45,058 bases of DNA, from positions 1-45,058 of the forward strand of contig CALCGG010000099.1 of NCBI GenBank assembly GCA_937900945.1, given 5' to 3'. The notes beneath the pieces were generated by a model that saw only the letters and a list, made by a program, of their open reading frames with translations, had not been told where the DNA came from and searched no databases. Source of the DNA: an uncultured Sulfurimonas sp. Its GTDB lineage: Bacteria > Campylobacterota > Campylobacteria > Campylobacterales > Sulfurimonadaceae. The position numbers were made by a program, and so were the translations under genes. Below are positions 1 through 9,060 of the stretch, piece by piece (within the stretch, counting starts at the first letter, position 1; each line of letters opens with the position of its first letter).

Positions 1-233
1 TAATTATGAAGTTCAATATCTTGGATATTCTTTGGATGATATGTAAAATAAATATGGCTATTTCTTTTTATGACACCAATTTATTTAGGCTTGATATATT
101 ACAAAATGACTTCTAATATTGATATTATGGCTCTGCTGTTGACAAATGATAAAAATAGACAAAGTCTTAAATGAAAGTAATTTTAGAGATAGTTATAAAA
201 GTGCTTGTTTGTGGGGTTTAAAGGGTGTTTGAT

Positions 234-310
<77 letters not shown>

Positions 311-337
311 ATATGTCCCTAAAATTAGGGGATTGTA

Positions 338-412
338 TGGATGGGGTGAAGGGATTCGAACCCCTGAGTGCCAGTACCAAAAACTAGTGCCTTACCGCTT
401 GGCGACACCCCA
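338..412 (-). tRNA. tRNA-Gln (TTG)
   Basis: Reverse complement TGGGGTGTCGCCAAGCGGTAAGGCACTAGTTTTTGGTACTGGCACTCAGGGGTTCGAATCCCTTCACCCCA-T-CCA; anticodon loop TTTTGGT. Confidence 0.95.
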
Positions 413-430
413 TCATTTAATGTAGAAAAT

Positions 431-507
<77 letters not shown>

Positions 508-675
508 ATACTTAAAACAAACTCAGTTACCTTGTTTGTTGGAGCGAAATTATAGGTAAAACAGGTCCATTTGTCAAGCCTTTTGATGGCAAATTAATAA
601 ATAATATAAATTTGAACTATTTTTAATCAATTTTTAAATACAATATACGACAAATTATTTAAAAAGAGAATATAT

Positions 676-1704
676 ATGACACCTATACAACGAGTACTTG
701 AAGCTATCCAAGAGATTAAAAAAGGAAAAATGATCATCATGATAGATGATGAGGACAGAGAAAATGAGGGTGATTTGGTTTACGCCTCCGCTTTTTCAAC
801 TCCTGCTCATGTTAACTTTATGGCTACACATGCAAGAGGTCTAATTTGTGTTGCGCTCAGCAAAACAATTGCAACGCGTCTTGAACTTAATCCGATGGTA
901 AGTTCAAATACATCTTCGTATGAAACTGCTTTTACGGTCTCCGTTGATGCAAAAAATGCTTTGACCGGTATCTCTGCGTCAGAGAGAGACGATACTATTA
1001 AAATATTGGCTAATCCAATAAGTCATGCAGGCGAACTGGTTAAACCGGGACATATTTTTCCTCTTATAGCCAAGGATGGCGGAACACTTGTTAGAACTGG
1101 TCATACAGAGGGCTCAGTTGATTTATGCCGCTTAGCTGGACTTAGCGAGTCGGGTGTTATCTGTGAGATAATCAAAGAAGATGGGACTATGGCAAGACGC
1201 GATGACCTTGACATCTTTGGTGAGAAACATAATCTTAAAACTATTTTTATTTCAGATATTGTTGAATATCGTTTAGCAAATGAAAGATTAGTAAATGAAA
1301 CAGATGTAAAAGAGATAGATTTTTTTGGCGTAAAAGTGAAACAACACACTTTTGAAGACCATGACAAAATAGAACATACAGCTATTGTTTTTTACAATGC
1401 CGGTGAAATAGCTAATGTAAGAGTTCATAATGTTATACCAGACATAGAACTTTTTTTAAATCAGAAAAAATACAACAATTTAGTACACTCCATAGAATAT
1501 TTAAAACAAAACAGTGGTGTTCTAGTTTTTATTAACAAAACAAATCATCAGGACAATGCAACCATGAAAGAGTTTGGAATCGGCGCTCAGATACTTAAAT
1601 CTCTCGGTATTTCTAAAATGAACCTTATCTCTTCCATGAAACAAACAGACTTTGTAGGCTTGGGTGGTTTTGGTCTGGAAGTCAACGAAATGATAGAAAT
1701 ATGA
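676..1704 (+). CDS. ribBA: 3,4-dihydroxy-2-butanone 4-phosphate synthase with GTP cyclohydrolase II-like C-terminal domain
   Basis: MIIMIDDEDRENEGDLVYA...HARGLICVAL; C-term EFGIGAQILKSLGISKMNL...GLGGFGLEV resembles GCHII but lacks its Cys motif. Confidence 0.92.
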   Translation: MTPIQRVLEAIQEIKKGKMIIMIDDEDRENEGDLVYASAFSTPAHVNFMATHARGLICVALSKTIATRLELNPMVSSNTSSYETAFTVSVDAKNALTGISASERDDTIKILANPISHAGELVKPGHIFPLIAKDGGTLVRTGHTEGSVDLCRLAGLSESGVICEIIKEDGTMARRDDLDIFGEKHNLKTIFISDIVEYRLANERLVNETDVKEIDFFGVKVKQHTFEDHDKIEHTAIVFYNAGEIANVRVHNVIPDIELFLNQKKYNNLVHSIEYLKQNSGVLVFINKTNHQDNATMKEFGIGAQILKSLGISKMNLISSMKQTDFVGLGGFGLEVNEMIEI

Positions 1705-1777
1705 TTTTTTTAAAAATGGACTCTTTAGTGTTTTTTGATATAATCTAGTTTAAAATATAAAATAAAAAGGATATAAA

Positions 1778-2203
1778 ATGGAATGCGATTTTCCGTCAGT
1801 TAATTCAAATAAACAAGAAATAAAAGAAATTTTTGCTAGCGTGAAGACTATTGCAGTTTTAGGACTTTCGCCAGACAGTTCCAAAGATAGTCATAGAGTA
1901 GCAGCTTATTTGCAAGCACATGGTTATAAGATTGTGCCAGTTTATCCAAAAGAGGAAATTATACTTGGCGAAACTGTTTACAATTCACTTGCAGAGATAC
2001 CCTTTCCTATAGATATGGTAAATATATTTAGAAAATCAGCCGCGCTTGATCCGATTGCCGATGCCTGTATCTCTAGAGGTGACATAAAAGTTTTTTGGGC
2101 TCAAAAAGGTATCGTAAATAATGCTGCTGCACAAAAAGCAAAAGATGCGGGGATGATGGTTGTTCAAAATATGTGCAGCATGGTAGAGCATCGTTCGTTA
2201 TAA
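1778..2203 (+). CDS. CoA-binding domain protein (YccU-like)
   Basis: Rossmann-like VKTIAVLGLSPDSSKDSHRVAAYLQAHGYKIVPVYPKEEIILGE...; typical length. Confidence 0.85.
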   Translation: MECDFPSVNSNKQEIKEIFASVKTIAVLGLSPDSSKDSHRVAAYLQAHGYKIVPVYPKEEIILGETVYNSLAEIPFPIDMVNIFRKSAALDPIADACISRGDIKVFWAQKGIVNNAAAQKAKDAGMMVVQNMCSMVEHRSL

Positions 2204-2212
2204 GGGAATATA

Positions 2213-3415
2213 TTGTTAGATATAAATAAAATTTACGAAGCTAGAGAAAAGATAAAAGATATCATAGTTGATACGCCTTTTTCTTACGCACCCTATCTGA
2301 GTGAAATTGCAGAGTGTGAGGTTTATTTAAAAAAAGAAAACTTGCAGGTTACAGGTGCTTTTAAAATACGAGGTGCTTATAATAAAATAGCATCATTGAC
2401 GGATGAACAAAGAGCATGCGGAGTTATAGCGGCAAGTGCTGGAAATCATGCGCAGGGTGTTGCCCTTTCTGCTTCCAAATTTAACATTAGAGCCGTGATT
2501 GTAATGCCGGAATCAACACCGCTTACAAAAATTAACGGTGTAAAGCATTTTGGAGCCGAAGTTATTTTGCACGGTACAAATTATGATGAAGCCTACGCCT
2601 ACGCACGTTCTTACGGAGAAAAAAACTCTTTAACTTTTGTGCATCCTTTTGAGGATGAAGAAGTTATTGCAGGTCAGGGTACGGTCGCTTTAGATATATT
2701 GGATAAATGTGAAGATCTTGATGCTGTTATTATTCCTGTCGGCGGTGGCGGTCTTATCTCCGGAATGGCATCAGCTTTTAAAGCTATCAATCCAAAGATT
2801 GAAGTTATTGGTGTCAGTGCTAAAGGTGCACCTGCACTTAAAAATTCATATGATTTAAAAAAAGCTGTTGATTCAACGAGTGTAAGAACTATAGCGGATG
2901 GCATAGCTGTTCGTGACACTTCAGAGATTACGCTGGGGCATATTTTACAAACTGTAGATAAGTTCATAAGTGTTGATGATGAAGAGATAGCCAGCGCAAT
3001 TTTATTTTTACTTGAGAAACAAAAACTTGTTGTTGAAGGTGCCGGTGCTGTTGGTGTGGCTTCACTTTTACATCATAAGCTGGAACATTTAAAAGGCAAA
3101 AAAGTTGCTGTCGTTCTTAGTGGCGGGAACATGGATGTTACACTTCTTTCTGTGATTATTGAGAAAGGTCTTTTAAAGTCTGGCAGAAAAATGAATATAA
3201 CGGTTACTTTAATCGATAAGCCTGGTTCATTAATGAGATTTACCCAAATCTTACAAGAATTAAATGCAAATATAGTCCATATATCCTATGACAGAACTTC
3301 AATTTCGCTGGATTATGGTGACGCAAATGTAACAGTTCACATGGAAACAAAAGGTGATGAACATCAGCAAGAAATAAGAAGAATATTGAAAAAAGAGGGT
3401 TATTTAAGGGATTGA
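2213..3415 (+). CDS. ilvA: threonine ammonia-lyase, biosynthetic (TTG start)
   Basis: PLP motif LQVTGAFKIRGAYNKI, GGGGLISG loop, C-terminal ACT-like domain; upstream AAGGGA. Confidence 0.92.
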   Translation: MLDINKIYEAREKIKDIIVDTPFSYAPYLSEIAECEVYLKKENLQVTGAFKIRGAYNKIASLTDEQRACGVIAASAGNHAQGVALSASKFNIRAVIVMPESTPLTKINGVKHFGAEVILHGTNYDEAYAYARSYGEKNSLTFVHPFEDEEVIAGQGTVALDILDKCEDLDAVIIPVGGGGLISGMASAFKAINPKIEVIGVSAKGAPALKNSYDLKKAVDSTSVRTIADGIAVRDTSEITLGHILQTVDKFISVDDEEIASAILFLLEKQKLVVEGAGAVGVASLLHHKLEHLKGKKVAVVLSGGNMDVTLLSVIIEKGLLKSGRKMNITVTLIDKPGSLMRFTQILQELNANIVHISYDRTSISLDYGDANVTVHMETKGDEHQQEIRRILKKEGYLRD

Positions 3416-3419
3416 CAGA

Positions 3420-5546
3420 ATGCAATTAATGCATGAAAAAAAATTTGCTAAACCAGTAATATTAACAAAAATTTTAGACAGTGGTGACTTGCTTGCTGTC
3501 GATTCAAGTACAACAGTAGTGATAATGGATACTGCTTCATTGAATGTTAAAAGCGGTTTAAATGCAAAAATCTCCCATGCAGATTATAAAAACCGTGTTG
3601 TTGATTTTACAAGTAACGGAAATTATTTTACTACAGTAAGTTCTGATGCAAAAAACTCTATACTATTTAACGTTGAGACTAAAAAAGTGATAGCCAAAGT
3701 GTCTAGACACCAAGGTAATGTGTCTTGTGTCGGTATTGATCCAAAAAATTCTTATATGTTTTCATGCGGGGATGATGGAAAAACTTTTGCACTAGACATA
3801 AAGAGCGGAAAACTTGTTTTTACTCTTCCGGTTCATGTTGATACTATTAATGATATTGCTTTTAGTGAGAATGCAACCTGGGTGGCAACGGCAAGTTATG
3901 ATAAAAAGGTATCGCTATTTAGTTTAGATAGAATGACCCCGGTATATAAGATGATTGGACATTCTGCTCCTGTTATGAAGTTACAGTTTTTAAATAATCA
4001 TAGGCTTTTTAGTATAGACAAAGAATCTAATGGGATTGTTTGGGACACGCAAACGGGTAAAGTGTTAAAAAGGCTTGAAGGGCTGCATGACACAGTTGTT
4101 CAAGTAACGATAGACAGTGATGATAGATTTCTTTTTTTAGGGACGCAGCTTGGCTACATACTTGTTTACGATAGCCAAACTTATGAACAGTTATCCGAAA
4201 AATATATTAAGCTTGATTCATCTATCACTTCCCTTTGTTTTGATAAAGAAAAAAAATATTTAATAATAGCTACAGAGAACTCAGAACTTCTTTTTTATCA
4301 TATATATTATGGTGAAAATAATTTAAAAGAGTTTGTTAAAAATAAAGATTATGACCACATCTATCCATATATAGAAAAAAATCCGCTTTTAAAATCTACT
4401 AATATTTATGCAAGAGTGGAAGCTTTATGGGAAATGACACTAAAAAAAGCAAAATTGGCACTAGAAAACAGTGATAAAAGAACAGCTATTGCTCTCTTTA
4501 AAAGTTTTAAAAATATTCCAGATAAAAATAAAATCATGCAAAAAGTTATTCGTGAATATGCAGAATTTGACAAGTTTGCTGCTTTGGCAAAACAAGGCAA
4601 AATATCCTTAGCTTACTCGCTTGCAAGCCAGTACCCAGTTTACAAAGAATCAGAAATTTATAAATCTCTAGAAGCCAACTGGAGAAAAAGTTTTGTGATA
4701 GCTCAGAAATATGCTATTGATCCAAAAGGTCAGGATAAGGCTCGTGAAATATTGGCTCCTTATAGAGGGGTTACTGAAAAAACAAATCTTATACAAGAAT
4801 TGTTTTCACAATCTGAAGTATATAAAAGATTTAGAATTGCCATGGGACAAAAAGATTTTAAAGGTACTTTTGAACTTATAAAATTACATCCATTTTTAAA
4901 AGAATTTCCTGAATATGAAGCTATTATGAAATATGCTGATACTTTATACGTAAAAGCACAAAAGTTTATGCAAGATGCCGATACCCATGCGGCTATTAAA
5001 ATATTTAGAGCTTTACAAGAATTTCCTGATTTTGAGGAGGATGCAAAAAAAATAATTGCAGAGATTGAAGCAAAGCATAAATTTTTCAATGCTATAAAAG
5101 ATGAAGATATTGTTTTGGCGTACAATATTTTAGCAACTTCTGAAGATTTACAAGATAGTGAAGATGGAAAAGCCTTGCAAAAACAGTGGAATAATGATTT
5201 ATCAAAAGCTAATGAATATGCTGTTGAAGGCAATATAAGCGGTATAAAAGAAGCTCTGGCAAAATATATGAATATTAGTTCCAAATATATGGCTCTCGGT
5301 ACTATTTTTGGTTGGGCTTATATGATTCAATTAGAGCAGGCTGTTAAGCAAAAAAAAGATCAGGCAGTTATAGAAAATGGAATAAAGAATTATATTTTAT
5401 CATTTGGATTGCAAGACCAGATTTTAAGTTTTTATGAAATTTTTATACGGTATTACCCGCACTCAAAACTAACCCTTGAACTTCAGACTAAAGGCTCTTT
5501 AAGCATGTGGCGACCATCAATGGTAGCCACTTCAATCTTAGAATAG
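3420..5546 (+). CDS. WD40-repeat beta-propeller protein with C-terminal helical repeats
   Basis: Multiple WD40-like blades (e.g. HVDTINDIAFSENATWVATASYDKKVSLFSLD; HSAPVMKLQFLNNHRLFSIDKESNGIVWDTQTGKVLKRLEG) followed by about 370 aa of helical, repetitive sequence. Confidence 0.85.
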   Translation: MQLMHEKKFAKPVILTKILDSGDLLAVDSSTTVVIMDTASLNVKSGLNAKISHADYKNRVVDFTSNGNYFTTVSSDAKNSILFNVETKKVIAKVSRHQGNVSCVGIDPKNSYMFSCGDDGKTFALDIKSGKLVFTLPVHVDTINDIAFSENATWVATASYDKKVSLFSLDRMTPVYKMIGHSAPVMKLQFLNNHRLFSIDKESNGIVWDTQTGKVLKRLEGLHDTVVQVTIDSDDRFLFLGTQLGYILVYDSQTYEQLSEKYIKLDSSITSLCFDKEKKYLIIATENSELLFYHIYYGENNLKEFVKNKDYDHIYPYIEKNPLLKSTNIYARVEALWEMTLKKAKLALENSDKRTAIALFKSFKNIPDKNKIMQKVIREYAEFDKFAALAKQGKISLAYSLASQYPVYKESEIYKSLEANWRKSFVIAQKYAIDPKGQDKAREILAPYRGVTEKTNLIQELFSQSEVYKRFRIAMGQKDFKGTFELIKLHPFLKEFPEYEAIMKYADTLYVKAQKFMQDADTHAAIKIFRALQEFPDFEEDAKKIIAEIEAKHKFFNAIKDEDIVLAYNILATSEDLQDSEDGKALQKQWNNDLSKANEYAVEGNISGIKEALAKYMNISSKYMALGTIFGWAYMIQLEQAVKQKKDQAVIENGIKNYILSFGLQDQILSFYEIFIRYYPHSKLTLELQTKGSLSMWRPSMVATSILE

Positions 5547-5600
5547 TTTTGGACTTAAAACTTACAAGCTATTTTAACCTAAAATATAGCTCTATTTTCC

Positions 5601-5606
5601 TATAAT
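5601..5606 (+). promoter_or_regulatory. candidate -10 box (TATAAT) upstream of ilvB
   Basis: TATAAT about 42 bp before the ilvB ATG in an intergenic region. Confidence 0.4.
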
Positions 5607-5647
5607 AAGCGAATTTTTAAATATACAATAATAAGAGGAGACTTTTC

Positions 5648-7348
5648 ATGCAAATTAGTGGTGCACAGATGGTCATTGAAGCTTTAATTGCCGAGGGTGT
5701 AAATACCGTTTTTGGATACCCTGGCGGGGCAATTATGAATGTTTATGATGAGATATATAAACAACATGATTTTAAACATATTTTAACTCGTCATGAGCAA
5801 GCAGCAATTCATGCTGCAGAGGGTTATTCAAAAGCTAGCGGTAAAGTCGGTGTTTCGATTATTACGAGTGGACCAGGTTTTACCAATGCTGTAACCGGTT
5901 TGGCTGATGCTTATATGGACTCTATTCCATTGGTAGTAATCAGTGGTCAGGTTCCTATGAGTCTTATTGGAACTGATGCATTTCAAGAGATAGATGCTGT
6001 TGGAATCAGTCGTCCTTGTACAAAACACAATTACCTTGTAACAGATGCAAAAGATTTGGGACGTGTTCTAAAAGAAGCATTTTACATCGCAAGAAGTGGT
6101 CGTCCAGGTCCCGTTCATGTTGATATTCCAAAAGATGTCACAGCGCAAATAGCTGAATTCAATTATGATATTGAAGTTGACTTAGAAACGTATAAACCTC
6201 ACACAAAAGGCAATCCTCGCCAAATTAAAAAAGCGATGGAAGCTATATCGAAAGCTAAAAGACCACTTTTTTATCTTGGCGGCGGCATTGTAAATTCAAA
6301 TGCAGCCTATGAAGTTCGAGACTTAATTCATAGAACCGGTATTCCGGCAGTTGAGACATTGATGGCAAGAGGTGTTCTTTCCCATGATGATGAACTTCTT
6401 ATTTCTATGCTTGGAATGCACGGCTCTTATGCTGCAAATATGGCTATGAGTGAAACAGATTTAGTTATTGGTATTGGTGCCAGGTTTGATGACAGGGTAA
6501 CAGGAAAGCTCTCAGAATTTGCAAAAAATGCTGGAGTTATTCATGTGGATATAGACCCTGCAAGTATCTCTAAACTTGTAAATGCAGACTATCCAATCGT
6601 TGGTGACATTAAGAATGTTATTGATGAGATGTTGGAATTGTCTTCACAAATTCATCCTGAGAATTATGAGTCTTGGAGAGAAACTATCAATAACTTTGAT
6701 AGGGTGCATCCTTTGATTTTTCATGAAGATACTGATAGATTGAAACCGCAATGGGTGGTTAAAAGAGTGGGTGAACTCCTTGGAGATAGTGCAAATATTT
6801 CTACTGATGTTGGACAGCACCAAATGTGGGCAGCACAATTTTATCCATTTACCCGTCCTCGTCAATGGATAACCTCTGGCGGACTCGGAACTATGGGTTT
6901 TGGTTTTCCGGCAGCGATGGGTGTTAAAGCCGCATCACCGGATAAAACAAGTATAAATTTTACCGGAGATGGTTCTATTTTAATGAATTGTCAAGAGTTG
7001 ATGACAGCAGTTGAGCAAAAGCTTCCAGTAATCAACATCATCTTGAACAATAATTTCTTAGGAATGGTCCGTCAGTGGCAGACACTCTTTTACGACAAGA
7101 GACACAGTGAAACAGACTTAAGTGTTCAACCGGATTTTGTAAAGTTATCAGAAGCTTTTGGTGGAATCGGTTATAGAGTTCACACAAAAGAAGAATTTGA
7201 TGCAGCACTTAAAGATGCAGTAGAAAAAAATATTGTTGCATTTATAGAAGTTCTGGTTGAAAGATTTGAAAATGTTATGCCGATGGTTCCATCTGGTGGA
7301 TCACTTTTTAACATGATGTTACTAGAAAAGAAGAAGGAGAAAAAGTAA
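5648..7348 (+). CDS. ilvB: acetolactate synthase large subunit
   Basis: GVNTVFGYPGGAIMNVYDE, ThDP-binding GDGSILMNCQELMTAVEQKLPVINIILNN. Confidence 0.97.
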   Translation: MQISGAQMVIEALIAEGVNTVFGYPGGAIMNVYDEIYKQHDFKHILTRHEQAAIHAAEGYSKASGKVGVSIITSGPGFTNAVTGLADAYMDSIPLVVISGQVPMSLIGTDAFQEIDAVGISRPCTKHNYLVTDAKDLGRVLKEAFYIARSGRPGPVHVDIPKDVTAQIAEFNYDIEVDLETYKPHTKGNPRQIKKAMEAISKAKRPLFYLGGGIVNSNAAYEVRDLIHRTGIPAVETLMARGVLSHDDELLISMLGMHGSYAANMAMSETDLVIGIGARFDDRVTGKLSEFAKNAGVIHVDIDPASISKLVNADYPIVGDIKNVIDEMLELSSQIHPENYESWRETINNFDRVHPLIFHEDTDRLKPQWVVKRVGELLGDSANISTDVGQHQMWAAQFYPFTRPRQWITSGGLGTMGFGFPAAMGVKAASPDKTSINFTGDGSILMNCQELMTAVEQKLPVINIILNNNFLGMVRQWQTLFYDKRHSETDLSVQPDFVKLSEAFGGIGYRVHTKEEFDAALKDAVEKNIVAFIEVLVERFENVMPMVPSGGSLFNMMLLEKKKEKK

Positions 7349-7824
7349 TGATAGACAACAATGAAAGACGAGTAGTTTCGGTTATTGTGGTTAATGAAGC
7401 GAGTGTTTTATCTCGTATTACTGATCTTTTTTCTGGTCGTGGTTATAACATCACATCTTTGACAGTTGCTCCGATTCCTGATAGCAAATATTCAAGATTG
7501 ACTATTGTTACAGCTGGTTCTATAAGAGTGATTGAGCAAATTACAAAGCAGTTGCATAAACTTATTCCAGTTCTTAAAGTTTATGAACACTCTGATTTAG
7601 TTGAAAAAGAGATGGCTTTGGTTAAGTTCCCTATCACTGAAAATTTAAGTGATATTAGTGCGCTTTGTGGTGCTTACAATGGTAAAATCGTAAATGTTGG
7701 AGATAATGTAATCATAGTTATGGTTGCAGATGAACCAAAAAGAGTTGATAACTTTTTAAGTGTTATTAAGAGATATAATCCAAAAGAAATTGTGAGAAGC
7801 GGTTCTGTGGCACTTGAGCGATAA
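7348..7824 (+). CDS. ilvN: acetolactate synthase small subunit
   Basis: ACT domain VSVIVVNEASVLSRITDLFSGRGYNITSLTVAP; directly follows ilvB. Confidence 0.95.
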   Translation: MIDNNERRVVSVIVVNEASVLSRITDLFSGRGYNITSLTVAPIPDSKYSRLTIVTAGSIRVIEQITKQLHKLIPVLKVYEHSDLVEKEMALVKFPITENLSDISALCGAYNGKIVNVGDNVIIVMVADEPKRVDNFLSVIKRYNPKEIVRSGSVALER

Positions 7825-7827
7825 TTG

Positions 7828-8778
7828 ATGACTTTAAGTAATATAGCTGCTATTTTAGAGATAGAATTTAGTGCTGAAGATATAGAAATTACAGGTATGA
7901 ATACACTTAAAAATGCTATGCCTAATGAAATCTCTTTTGTGTCTAATTCAAAATATATAAAAGATATTGAGAGTAGCAACGCAGCTGCAATTATAGTTTC
8001 TGCTTCTTTAATCAAGCATGTACCGGAGAATTGTGTAGCTTTAGTTGTTGAAAATTCTTACTGGTCTATGGCAACTCTTTCTAAATATTTTGCTCCAGTA
8101 ATTGAAGATAACAATCTTCCCCTTGCTCAAATAGGCGAGGGGAGTATTGTGTCTTCTAAAGCTGAAATAGCAAATGGCGCTAAGATAGGCAAAAACTGTA
8201 CTATTCTTGCTCATGTCTACATTGGTGCAGAAGCAGTTGTTGGTGACAATACTATTATTTATCCCAGTGTAACTGTTTACAGAGACTGTAAAATTGGAAA
8301 TGATTGTATCATACATGCCAATACGGTTATCGGTGCTGACGGTTTTGGCTTTGCTACAAATCACTTGGGTGAGCATAGAAAGATTTACCAAAATGGGAAT
8401 GCTGTTATTGAAGATGATGTAGAAATTGGCAGCAACGTGAGCATTGACAGAGCGGTTTTCGGAACTACACTTATTAAAAAAGGTGTCCGTATAGATAATC
8501 TTATACAAATTGGACATAATTGTGAAATAGGTGAATATTCAGTAATGGTTGCTCAGTCTGGTCTTGCCGGGTCCACTAAGCTTGGACGTAATGTTGTAAT
8601 GGGTGGGCAATCAGCTACGGCTGGTCATATAGAAATAGCTCCTTTTACAACATTTGCCGCTAGAAGCGGTGTAACAAAAAGCATTAAAGAAAGCGGCTTA
8701 ACTTTTGGAGGTTTTCCACTTATGGAACAAAAAACATGGTTAAAACTTCAGGTGAAAATAGCTAGACTATTGAAATAA
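7828..8778 (+). CDS. lpxD: UDP-3-O-acylglucosamine N-acyltransferase
   Basis: Hexapeptide repeats, GADGFGFA and IGHNCEIGEYSVMVAQSGLAGSTKLG; ATG at 7828 preferred over the TTG at 7825. Confidence 0.95.
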   Translation: MTLSNIAAILEIEFSAEDIEITGMNTLKNAMPNEISFVSNSKYIKDIESSNAAAIIVSASLIKHVPENCVALVVENSYWSMATLSKYFAPVIEDNNLPLAQIGEGSIVSSKAEIANGAKIGKNCTILAHVYIGAEAVVGDNTIIYPSVTVYRDCKIGNDCIIHANTVIGADGFGFATNHLGEHRKIYQNGNAVIEDDVEIGSNVSIDRAVFGTTLIKKGVRIDNLIQIGHNCEIGEYSVMVAQSGLAGSTKLGRNVVMGGQSATAGHIEIAPFTTFAARSGVTKSIKESGLTFGGFPLMEQKTWLKLQVKIARLLK

Positions 8779-8811
8779 TTTTAAGAAAACTTTAAAAAAA
8801 AAGGATTGGTA

Positions 8812-9015
8812 ATGTCAAAAACAATTGCATTAAGCGGAACAAAGAAAGGTGTTATTTCGGTAACAAAAATAGAAAAGCCATATGGTGAAAATAGTGCGAC
8901 TGTAGCAAGTATTGGTATATCATTAGCTGGAAATGCTGATGTTCCTGAATGGAAAGTTCATATTCCTATGGATAACTTAGATGAAGTTATAGAAGCTTTG
9001 CAGTCTTTAAAATAA
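8812..9015 (+). CDS. small conserved-looking hypothetical protein (67 aa)
   Basis: Good spacing and AAAGGATTGGTA upstream of ATG; MSKTIALSGTKKGVISVTKIEKPYGENS... Confidence 0.7.
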   Translation: MSKTIALSGTKKGVISVTKIEKPYGENSATVASIGISLAGNADVPEWKVHIPMDNLDEVIEALQSLK

Positions 9016-9028
9016 TAATTTCAAACTA

Positions 9029-9055
9029 CTTACATGTGCCGTTTGCACATGTAAG
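9029..9055. terminator. 11-bp hairpin in the convergent intergenic region
   Basis: CTTACATGTGC-CGTTT-GCACATGTAAG; no strong T-run. Confidence 0.55.
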
Positions 9056-9060
9056 ATGAA

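Noticed and set aside
1-175. Possible 3' end of an upstream CDS (e.g. ...NYEVQYLGYSLDDM* ending at 46, or a frame open to 118)
   Set aside because: Too short and ambiguous between frames to assign.
4760-5284. 174-aa minus-strand ORF
   Set aside because: Antisense to the WD40/helical-repeat gene; Ser/Phe-rich composition typical of spurious complementary-strand ORFs.
8041-8517. 158-aa minus-strand ORF
   Set aside because: Antisense to lpxD, no recognisable motifs.
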